Position numbers and translations under genes: made by a program. A DNA stretch of 64,000 bases from Canna indica. Lineage: Eukaryota > Streptophyta > Magnoliopsida > Zingiberales > Cannaceae. The stretch spans positions 45,854,501 through 45,918,500 of the forward strand of contig CP136890.1 of NCBI GenBank assembly GCA_034359265.1, in the 5' to 3' direction. Positions 22,696-32,916 of this stretch are shown piece by piece (within the stretch, counting starts at the first letter, position 1; each line of letters starts with the position of its first letter). A model generated the notes under the pieces. It ran no database searches, was not told the origin of the DNA, and was given only the letters and a program-made list of their open reading frames with translations.

Positions 22696-24037
22696 ATGGC
22701 ACTAGAGAGTATAGCATTTGTACCACCTAGGTTTGACGAGAAAAATTTTGGTGTTTGGAAGAGTAGGATGTATACTTTTCTTAAATCACAAAGTTTAGAT
22801 CTATAATGCATGCTAAAGAATGAATATGTTGAGCTCACCATTGACATTAATGATTGGACTCAAGAATAAATTAGATTGTTTGAATTGAATGCTAAAACAA
22901 CGCACTTTCTATATTGCTCAGTCTCAAGTGATATACTTGAAAAAGTTATGCATTGTTCATCCGCATTCGATATTTGGGCTTGTTTAAACATGCTTTATGA
23001 TTATGCAAAAACCGAGGAGCTTATTACTTTCAATGAAGGAGGTGATGACAATTGCCATACCTCTAGTCCTAATGAAGTTTTTGATGCCCAAAGCTCATCT
23101 AGTCAAAGGAACACCAAAAATCAGAAAAGAAAACTTAGGTGCTTCCTTTGCCAAGAGAAGTGACACAAGAAGAAGAATTGTCCACTCTTGAAGAAGAAAT
23201 CCAAAAAGAAGAATTGTGCTTCATCATACACATTCAAATCAAGTGAAGCCACTTCTAGACATGGCTATGAAGCTAGTTCAAAAGATTGCCTCATGAATGC
23301 TAATGATGAGGTACACTCTTCATCGTCTAGTCATGATAACAAAAAGGGTAGTATTAATTCATTTAGTTCTCATGACATGCTTTACGATGAATTAATGGAT
23401 GAATATAAAATCATCTATGCCTTGATGATTAAAAAGGATAAAGAAAATAAAAAATTAAAGAAGGAAAACTTAGACTCTTAGCTCTCATTTACATGATGCT
23501 AAACTAGAAAATGAGAAGCTAAAAATTAGTGTCTCTAATTCATGCCATGATGTTTTAAGTATTGACACTAAGGATTTGAAAAACAAAAATAACATGTTAA
23601 AGAATGAAAATAACATGTTGAAAACTCAATTGCATGCTTTGCATAAATCTATGAATGATTTGAAAAATGAGATGTTGATTTTGAGTAGAAAAGTTAATAC
23701 TTCTTCTCTTAATTCTAAAAATCAAAATGTCTCATTTTGGAAACCTCAAAAGAAAAATATTTCATTTAAGAATGCTCATACACATCATCGTCCTCATGTC
23801 AAGCATTCTAACTTTAGACCTCATGTTCACAAAAATGACAAAAAGAAAGAATTTCAAGATCATTGTTTTTGTTATGGTGTTTACGGGCATGCTATATATG
23901 ATTGCACATTTAAGATGAACCCAAGTGGTGTTAAAACACTTTCGATAGCTAAGCCCTCTAACCCCCAAGAACCCAAAGCCATTTGGGTACCAAAGGTCTC
24001 ATGCTCTTTTGTAGGGGGAGCAACCACACAAGGGTAA
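22696..24037 (+). pseudogene. gag: Gag of element B
   Basis: ATG at 22696 (MALESIAFVPPRFDEKNFGVW). The frame shows a copia gag N-terminus with stops near 22804 and 22867, then HCSSAFDIWACLNMLYDYA. The central KVRK/PKAW segment present in A and D is missing: sequence jumps to TFNEGGDDNCH. First knuckle CFLCQEK-stop-HKKKNC (GGA changed to TGA at the Gly), a basic and Ser-rich linker, then a Lys/Glu/Asn-rich coiled coil (about 23400-23690). Second knuckle CFCYGVYGHAIYDC, ending in AIWVPKVS, where Sirevirus gag normally leads into protease. Here the frame stops at 24037. Confidence 0.85.
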
Positions 24038-26904
24038 AGGAAATTGAAGAATTGAAGTTGACCATGGACTTCAATGAAGAATCCATCTTTGGTTGCAACT
24101 TCAAGCCATCATGATGCGCCATAGGTATAAAAATTGGCATCTAGGTATGTTTAGTATCACCTCCTTTATATTTCTTGTCATCTTAAAGTTGGAGTTATGA
24201 TACTAGTTAAATTTGAGTTAGTTTTGCCCACTCATGATATGACTTGAAAAATGATTTTTGTTTTTGATTTCCCGGTCTCTTCGGAGACCTATGTAGCCTA
24301 TAAGGGGCTCATGCAACCTTGCGGTTCAAATCATAGGCTCATTGTGGCCTTCAGTTTTCAACCAATAGGAAGGGTTGGAGATCTTATTTTTCAAAATATC
24401 ATATTTTGAGATCTCTTTGATTCATTTCGGTATCACTTTGACTTATTTGTAAATGAATCTCTACTACTTAGCAAGTAAGTATTTGAAAATGATACTTGAT
24501 CATCATCTTTGCTATTTAGTACGATAACTTGCTAGTAGATATGGTTTGATTACTATTAATGAAGTATACTTGCAAGTTATTGAAAATGGAAGGCTATTGT
24601 GAAAAAAATGAAAAGTTTGGGAAAATTTTCAAGAATGAGGTATGATTTTGGTTTTACAAAAATCTTAGTTTAATACTCAATATTCATGTTGTAATAATGT
24701 CTCTATACTCATGATTGAAATTGCATGATAACATCTTGAAATCTCATGAGTAGGATGGATTTTAGTACTTAGGCAAATTTTATTGAATGAAACTTGCTCT
24801 AGATTAAGATTTGTCCCTAGAGACCTCATTTCTAAGTCTACACCCAATAAACATGTTTAGATACACACATGACAGATTCTATTGGTTTAAACGTGAAAAT
24901 TCATGTGTTGATATGGGCTAAAAACCGAAGGATGAAAGCTCGAGGACAACACCAATCGCCCGCTCAGAAGACGTTGGCTCCAAAATAAAGCGCCTAGAAC
25001 GTTTGTGGGCTAATTCTCTCCTTCCCCCCGGTGATGAAGTACAGCTGGAAGGCGGCCCTCGCCCCCGGAGGGGGGGCTTCTTAGTCCTTGCATTTAAATA
25101 GAAATACGTAGTTGTAGACCATACTCAAAAAAAAAAAAATGTTCCATAGAGATATAGAATCGGTAAAGGCCTCCATTGAACAAGGTGATCACTAGATCAC
25201 TTTAGGGGACTTAAGCTTGGAAAAGTTTGACCCAAGTCAACAAATCGACTTAGGCACTTCATTTTAAGTCCAAATTTCATAAACATGTTTAGGAATATGT
25301 ATGACATATTTTCATGCACTTAGAATGAAAAATTCATATGGATATGGATAAAATGACATAGAGATCATTTCATGATAATCTCTTTTGAACCAAGTTGACC
25401 CAAGTCAACAAATTGACTTAGAGGTCTCATTTTCAATCCATATTTGAGGAACATATTTGGATTTACTCATGTTAGATGTCCATAAGTATAAATTTGAAAA
25501 ATCATGAGTTTATGATAAGATTGATACTTAGCAAGTTTCGTGATAACTACCTTAGTTTGAACGAAACCATGATAGGTTGATATATTGACTTAAGGACATA
25601 ATTTTCATCTCAAACTTGACATACACTCTTTACATGACCATTATGTGGTGTCATAAAAGTTTGAATGAAAACTGAACATATTTTGAAAAATAACTGAAAA
25701 TTATGGAAATACCATTGAAATTTTAGCATTTTCAGTTATTTCTAGAAAAAATGTAAAAAAATCCTTTTTAACTGATTCTTGAAACTGCACCTTCAATGAA
25801 AAATCTAGTTTCTTCAGTAAAAATTTCAAAAATTTTCATCAAGAATCGGATTTATAATAGAATTTTGAATTTGAATTTCAGAAATACAAAAGTATCACCC
25901 TCTTGAAATATCAATCTTTCCGATACTTTGATTTTTCGTCGAAAACTTCATATGAAACTTTGTGCATACAATTTTGATTTCATTTCTAATATCGTTCTCA
26001 CTATTCTTTGAGTGAAATCATTTCTAAAAATGATTTTGATATCTTGAGCGATATCTTAAAAATGAGTTTTTTGGTTGAAATCAAGATATGATGAAAAATG
26101 AACGTAGAGAATTCATTTTGAGCTAAAACATGACACATGCATCTTAAATGATCATTCCGCGATGTTTGGAAAGTTTGAAGCAAAATTGACAACTTTTGAA
26201 AAAAAACCTAAAATTTACAAAAATGCCCCTGGACGTTTAGGAATTTTATGAATTTATATGAAACTGATTTTTGACTAATTCTTGAACATGTAGATTCCTT
26301 GAAAAATCTAGTTTGTCCAGTTAAAGTTTCAAAATTTTCTTCAAGAATATGATTTTATATGGATTTAAAAGTTTGATTTTTGTAAACTTGAAGTATACTT
26401 TGACATAAGTCAACAAAGTGACTTAGAAGCCTCATTTTCAGCCCAAACTTGACTCATATACTTAGATTCACTCATGTTAGATGTCTATGTGCCTAAGTTT
26501 GAGAAAATATGAGTAGATAGCAAAATTTGATACTTAACCATTTTCATGTTTTCATGCTTATTTCGAATGAAACCGTGCTAAGTTAATATTTTGATCAAGT
26601 GACATTAGTTTCACTTTAAACTTGATATACATGCTTTAAATGACCATATCTTGGTATTTTAAAAGTTTGAATAAAATCTACAAATGTCATGAAAAAGATC
26701 TGATATTCACAAAAATATCCATACTTGAGTACATACATGATTCTTAGTTTTGGATTCTATCTATCATTCCTTGATATCATGTATTGATTAGTCTCAAAAT
26801 TGATATAAGGTTTTCATCCCTTGACTTGGTTGACTTTGGCTTTCATGAAAAATATTTTATAGTCTCAACCTTGATTTTAATTGACTTTTCTAGCCCTTTT
26901 TGAT
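24038..26904. other. Element B non-coding interior with degenerate repeat modules
   Basis: AT-rich, with no supportable ORF on either strand. A module containing AAGTCAACAAATTGACTTAG, then CTCATTTTCA..CCAAA.TTGA and ATGTTAGATGTC, recurs at about 25230, 25390 and 26405. Weaker relatives occur at about 24800, 25570, 26110 and 26600. This explains why the interior is longer than in element A. Confidence 0.55.
24916..25140 (+). other. GC-rich insert with terminal poly-A
   Basis: About 225 bp, much richer in GC than its surroundings, lies inside one of the AT-rich repeat modules. It begins GGCTAAAAACCGAAGG, has a CCCCCGGAGGGGGG hairpin-like stretch near 25060-25075, and ends in 13 A (25127-25139). 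The poly-A end suggests a reverse-transcribed RNA. No target duplication, pol III boxes or coding frame were recognised. Confidence 0.45.
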
Positions 26905-27092
26905 TGATGTCAAAAGGGGGAGAAAAATATAGGTAAAGTGAAAGAAAATATAGAAAAACCATGCATATAGAGAGGGGAGTTCTATTATATAGATATGCAT
27001 GTTGATAGGGGAGAAATCCTATGTTTGATATCCTTTGTGCTTAAATGATATATTTTCTTAAGGATGTTTGTCATCATAAAAAAGGGGGAGAT
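26905..27092 (+). promoter_or_regulatory. Cluster of polypurine tracts, element B
   Basis: Purine tracts at about 26913-26926 (AAAAGGGGGAGAAA), 26971-26978, 27007-27016 and 27078-27090 (AAAAAAGGGGGAGA), the last abutting the 3' LTR. Same number and order as in elements A and D. Confidence 0.75.
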
Positions 27093-28648
27093 TGTTGGCC
27101 TAAGGTTTTCTATCTTGGTCTTAAGCTACGTTTTGATGATAACAAACATGGAACTAATGTTTCATAGAGAATTATTTTCAGGTTCCATATCGGTTAGCGC
27201 TCGACGTTCCCGATCGAAAAAATCGGCAAGGACACTCGTCAATGCTCGAGATTCTTCGGGAAGTTAAAGTTTAGATCTAGGGTGTCTAGTTTATGTTGTA
27301 AATCCTCATGATGATGCATAAGAATTCAAAAACCAAACCCGAACCCTAAAACATGAAAAATGGGCAAATTAGAAAATGACCCTGGAATTCACTAAGCCTA
27401 GTGAGCTTCTTGGAGGGCTATATAACCTAGATATTTTCTTGACACAAAAAATACCGATAATTGTTCCTTGGGTAAAAACTAGATAACGAGGTATTTTAAA
27501 GAAATTTTTGGAAGCCTTTAGCATACCCATATTTGACCCAGGAGATTAGAAAATTTTTGTTTTCCGGAAATTTGTATACTAGACACCAAAAACTAGATTT
27601 TGATTCTTAAGGATTTTGTTTTTTTAGATATTTTTATTAAATCCAAATAGGGGGTAATCCTTCTATAACATTTATATTTTAAAGTTATTAACTTAATTAG
27701 ACTTAAAGTTAAAAAATGTTGTATAAATAGACTTAGCAAAGATCGAACACAAAAAACGAGCAAAAGCCATTCGGCCGCTTGGCGGTCGCTCGGTCGGTCG
27801 GTCGATCGACGACCGACTGGCCTGCGATCGAACGGCGGAAATGGCTAGTTTTCCAGCCGTTGAGTTGACTATTTCATGCCAACTCCTCAAGGCTTATAAA
27901 TAGAAACCTTAGCAAGCCTTCCACTCCTCATCCAACATACCTTGAGCCATATTTTGATGATCCTTGAGCTTGATTAAGCCACCATTCTTGAAAACCTTAG
28001 CTTTTATCTCTCAACTCCTTGAGTAAGCCTTGACTTCATTGATTCACCATCAAAGGCATCAAGAGGAAGCTAGGAAACTTTGTTTGGAGCTAAGTATAAG
28101 TTGTTTGATTTATTGCTCCATTAAGTTGTGTATTTTCTTGTTTATTTTATTGTATTTGAGCTTGTGAAGACTTAGGTTGTTAGGTCTTGAAATTGGGTAG
28201 TTGCCTTTGTGTTTGAGGCTTAATTCCACCGGTGTAAACGTAGTTTACTAGGATTAGTTGACTTGTCTCTTAGGGTTGAGGTGGAAGAGTGCTCTCGGTA
28301 AGAAGGCAGAGACTTCCGGGTGTGGAAGTGCCTTAGGTTAAGAGCGAGAGTCTTCGGGTCAAAGTCCTCGTTGTAAGGGAAACAAGATTAATCTAGTAAA
28401 GTTTAGTTTGGAAATCCTAAGCGGGGTGCTTAGGTAGTGGAGTAGGCATTGGGGCCGAACCATTATAAATCATTGTGTTAGCATTGTTATCTTTGTTTGT
28501 GTTTAATTGTTTTATTATTGCTTCCGTATTTAGTCGATAAATTGCAATTTGCCTAAGTAGTTTAAGAAAAGTTTAAAATCGAATTTAGGCAAATAGGTTT
28601 AGATAACACACTATTCACTCCCCCTCTAGTGTGGCCATTTCACCAACA
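27093..28648 (+). repeat. Element B 3' LTR
   Basis: TGTTGGCC...CAACA with intact ends. Compared with the 5' LTR its palindrome cluster (about 27770-27835) is shortened. TATA box at 27895-27903. Confidence 0.92.
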
Positions 28649-28653
28649 CTATG

Positions 28654-29121
28654 TGTCCCTGCAAGTGTGGACTCAGGAATCTCTGGCCAGAGTAGATATG
28701 AATGTCGAAAAAGTATTTCTGACATATATTAATGAGACAACAAGTTGGCAGACTTAAAACATATGAATCGATATTATGATGTTACACTTCTTTCGTACCC
28801 TAGTTGTATTCGGGATATTGTAACTGAGGGACTTAGTTGCACAATAACTAATCATCGAAAGGCGTTCGATCCCTGTAGATTGAACCTCACATTATCCGGG
28901 TAGTCATGACAAGTCGCTAGACGTCAATCTTGAGTTATGAGTGGAGTCTCTCACGACCACACTAAAGGGGTTTTAGTGAAGATTCATAAGTTTCGAACTT
29001 GTAAGTTTCGAATAGAAGTCGTTCTATCAGATCCGACTCTCCGTTATGTACAACTCACTACTGGCTTAGTGTGAGGCCCAATGGGTCACACACAATAGGC
29101 TAACCTCGTAACGTACCTTAT
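28654..29121 (+). repeat. Copia 3' LTR, second segment (probable)
   Basis: Resumes copia non-coding sequence after element B and is interrupted at CTTAT (29117-29121) by a gypsy solo LTR. No gene is visible. Confidence 0.5.
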
Positions 29122-31554
29122 TGTCACACCCCAACTTTGGGTTGTGTGACCGGCCAGGGTCTATGTCCTACCCCGAAGCCTACATACACTGACTAACAAG
29201 AAATCGAAAACACGTGAATAAAAACAACGATGCAGCTTTATTCAAATTTTTAAAGAAGGTTCATAATTTTTAATAAAAGGAAAAGTTGCGAAACAACAAC
29301 CCCAATATGAAACAACTCAAATTTAAAGTCGAATACATGTTTTCAAATAGACACTCTTAGTGTATGAAAAACAACCGTCCTAGACCTCGAGACTATGACT
29401 ACCGGACGTTGCTACGAGATCTACTCCACTGCCTGCCCTCCAGCTGCACCATGACTCTAAGCCTCAACTCACTGATCGGGCTCAGCAAAACAAGGAAAAT
29501 AATTCGTGAGTCCACATGGGACTCAGTGAGCGGTTCTTCCGAACCTCCACATAAATCCCCAATAATCACATGTATATATAAGTCAGCAAAATATAAAGTT
29601 AAGGATTTAATTTATTTTTGATATGACAACGGACCTCAGGGGTCGTCCTGTACGGACTATACATTCATGTAACCAGCCATAACGGCCCAACTAAGCAACA
29701 TGGCACCCGGCCATTAGGGCCTGCTCATGAACTAGTGGTTCGGCTCTAACCAGCCCTACCACACAATGATAGTAATATACTAGCCGTACAGCCTACATAA
29801 CACACAAATGAATCAGGGAAATCTCTGGGCCGTAGACTAGGATGGTCTGCTAGTCTCCGGACACCTACCTAGTTAGGGATAGCTAGTCTCACCCAACTGG
29901 AGTCTGACACCTAGCGGGCCCGCTGGTACAATCTCAAGACCCAAATCACTGGCCGAGTCAAGCATTAGTCATTCCAACTATTCATGCTTCTCGGCTCATC
30001 ACCACAATCACATCACACAAGCAAAGTGACCTAGAGTTTCCTTATTTAAAATCCCGGGCGTCAGCCCGTGCTCAACCTTTTGTTTCGGTTGTATCATGCG
30101 CACATTATTGTTCGTTGAATGTTTCTTAGGTGTGAGATCTAACTTGTCTACTTTTGAGTTTCCATAAATAACACATACTTTATAGTTTCATGTAAATCAT
30201 CTAGCGTCATATGCTACCTTTGCTGATGTAAACTACATGTTATAAACTTGGAAATGCACCCAATAACAATACCGCACAACATATAATCTATAAATAAATT
30301 ACTTCACGTCACCTGCTATGTATAGCCACATGATTCAAATGATAATGAATTTAAATTCTGCATTTAACAATAATTTCAACATGGAAAGAAATTATCTAAC
30401 ATGGTAAAAGTACAACCTAAATTCTGAATTTAAATAGGGAAGATCTAAGAATGGTTACTATCCTACCGAACTACTATATGCACCCACGTAGTAGTCTTCC
30501 TTAGTTAGAGTTTTACCTAAATGTCATCTTAATTCTACTTGTCAATCTAGGCAACCTTCATTTCCTATTGTTTGAGTATTCCTAATCATGAAGCTTAGTT
30601 TCTAGAGGCCACCACCCCCTCCCTCTTGCTTGGCCGAGTCTTAAAGGGTAGGAACAAGGAGGAAGAACTAACCCCAATCCTAGTAACTTGTTTCTAATCT
30701 AGCCTAACCAAGCCCTTGATCGATATGTACACCCCTTGCTTGGCCGAACCCTGGACTTGGGTTGTCCCCTTGTTGGCCAAACCTACAAGGCTTAGAGAAG
30801 GAGTTTCAATCTTCATTTCCAGTAAATAGACTATACATCCACTCGATATAGATTCAAGATAGATTAAAAATGGGTTTATACCCGTCGAGGGAATTGGGGA
30901 AAATTTCGGCATGACCTTTCCCCTTTTCCCTCTACTCGGCAGCCCCTAAAACATCAAGATCCAAGAAAACTATGGTAGATCCGACGTAATAACAATTAAA
31001 ACAGCGATACGAAGATCAAAGTACCATAAATCGACGAAACCTCACGACAAAATCTCTACCTAGCAGTCCTAGGGGTTCGGCTACTCGCCTCCCCCAAGCA
31101 ACCATGGAAAACGACCACTCACCTTGATTAAGGAAGAAGAACGGATGGACGTTGGCGATCTCGATCCTTCCGACGACAACATGATTTTCGGCGCCGACCC
31201 TCCTCCCTCTCTTGCTCGGGCTGCGTGCGGCTCAAAGATGAGCCGCACGGCTATATATGAGGGGTTTTATTCCCTCATATACAAATGACCTCTATGCCCT
31301 TCATCATAACTTAGCCCTTACTCAACTCAATCCGAGTCCAATTCGGGCTCCGATTCGATCTGCACACATGAGTCAAACTTGACTCTAATAAGACATCTAA
31401 TTTATAAAAGGAAATGTCCATTTAACCAATTAAACTTCATAGGTCGAGTTATCCTTCTACTCGAGGCGATTTCCGTGGCTTGACCCGACTAACCCCTGGT
31501 CCGGTGCGCTGCACCAAAATAGATTTCTATATTAGGAAAATTTTGGGTCTTACA
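29122..31554 (-). mobile_element. Gypsy solo LTR (family G2)
   Basis: One LTR, TGTCAC...CTTACA on plus (TGTAAGACCC... on minus), is flanked by CTTAT at 29117-29121 and 31555-31559 with no internal domain. It matches 36205-38220, 45339-47874 and 51916-54441. The short frames in it are spurious. Confidence 0.93.
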
Positions 31555-31559
31555 CTTAT

Positions 31560-32916
31560 GAGATAAAGTTCGAATGAGGCCCTATATGTCTACTAGCATG
31601 GACATGCTGCAACTTGATCACGGATCTCATTTACGAACATAATAGGAAAGATGTTTCATATAGGAACGAATGCGCGAGGAAGGAGTTCCTATATAACCCT
31701 AATTTGTAGGGCATCCCTAAATTGTAGGGATTGACACATGATAATATTTTATGTAGTTGATTATATTTAATTATGAATTAAACATTTAATTAACTACTTG
31801 ACTGAGAATGTATTTAATTATGAATTAAATATAATTTGATTTTGAATCAAATATACATGGTGGGAAAATTAATTTCTAACCATGAGCCTATCCAATTAAT
31901 TGGGAATTAATTTATTTGGATAAATTCTAATTAATAAGAATTTGATTTATGAAGATAAATAATAAAATTAATAGATATATGATTTATGAGGATAAATCAT
32001 AATTATATTAATTAATAGGAAATCAAATTATTCATATAAACATTTTTCCTATTGTTTAGGGGATTGGTTTATTTAGATGATTATTATTCTTGTTTATAGG
32101 CTCTTAATTTATGGAGATAAATTAGAATTTATATTTAATTAGATTTAATTAATTTCAAATCAATTATGAAGCACTTAAAATATAAATTATTTTTTGGAGG
32201 CAAACCCCGGAAGAATTTCAGGGAGAGAGTTTTTAGGGGGCGGGTCTACTATTGTAGCCGCCCCACCTCTCTATATATAGTGGCTCTATATATAGTGGCC
32301 AAACACCCCATAAAGTGGAGTTAGTTAATTAGTTCTTCATCTTCTTGGAGAAGATTAAGGACTTGATTCTTTAGAGGCTTCTTGAACAGAAAGGCTCCAA
32401 AGAACTCCTCCTCCTCTCCATTGGTGGTCGGCCATTTACATCCTCCTTCTCCGGTTTTTGCGAAGCCAAATTGAAGGTGTATTCTTCTTGGGTGTGCCAC
32501 CTACTACATCTTCTTAATTGGAGGAGTCCAAGAAGGACAATGAGGTATTCTTTCATTTACCTCCTCGTTCCATGGTTTTCTCATCTCCTCTTCCTCTCGT
32601 TTCGGAGTACGGTTCTTGGTAGAAGGGCCGGCCTAGCTCTTGAGGTTTCAGGGTTTGAGAAAGCATCTCCGTTGAGCCACTACAAGTCCGGTTTGCTGCC
32701 CCATTGTTGCGAGATACCTGGTGTGGACTTTCATTGGAGGACGTACGTGTATGTGTCTTGAAACGGGAAAAGGAGCACCCAATCCAACCGCGGTATAAGA
32801 TATACCTTCTCCTTCTACTAGTATATTGAATTCCTTAAATATTACTAAAGTAGAATGTTGTTTTCCAAATGGTTTGAATTTTTTAAATTGCTATTTTTGC
32901 TGCATTTCTTATTCCC
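31560..32916 (+). repeat. Copia 3' LTR, final segment with TATA boxes
   Basis: AT-rich DNA with many ATTAATTA-type repeats. A duplicated CTATATATAGTGGC at about 32271-32299 is the likely promoter, followed by a GC-richer, pyrimidine-rich leader to about 32760. It ends at TTATTCCC against the LINE poly-T at 32917. The plus frame 32471-32761 is not recognised as a gene. Confidence 0.5.

Larger units (their letters stand above)
21021..28648 (+). mobile_element. Element B: complete gag-only LTR retrotransposon nested in copia LTR
   Basis: LTRs at 21021-22626 and 27093-28648 enclose a 4.5-kb interior. The duplication CTATG lies at 21016-21020 and 28649-28653. Primer site at 22629-22640, gag from 22696, four polypurine tracts at 26905-27092. 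Between gag and the tracts are 2.9 kb of AT-rich non-coding DNA and no pol domain. Same family as element A, in the opposite orientation and with longer LTRs and interior. Confidence 0.92.
8727..32916 (+). mobile_element. 5'-truncated Ty1/copia retrotransposon, host of nested insertions
   Basis: Copia coding sequence runs 8727-12290, resumes at 20182-20502 after a gypsy insertion, then continues as long non-coding/LTR sequence at 20503-21020, 28654-29121 and 31560-32916. It is split by element B and a gypsy solo LTR. Each split is proven by its own 5-bp duplication (GGAGT, CTATG, CTTAT). Taken together the non-coding pieces make about 2.35 kb, a plausible 3' LTR with a TATA box. It ends at a LINE poly-T junction at 32917. 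Confidence 0.75.

Noticed and set aside
24916..25140. U3 or other box C/D snoRNA (contains GGTGATGAAG)
   Set aside because: No matching box D or closing stem, and the rest does not resemble remembered plant U3, U1, U2 or U5 sequence.
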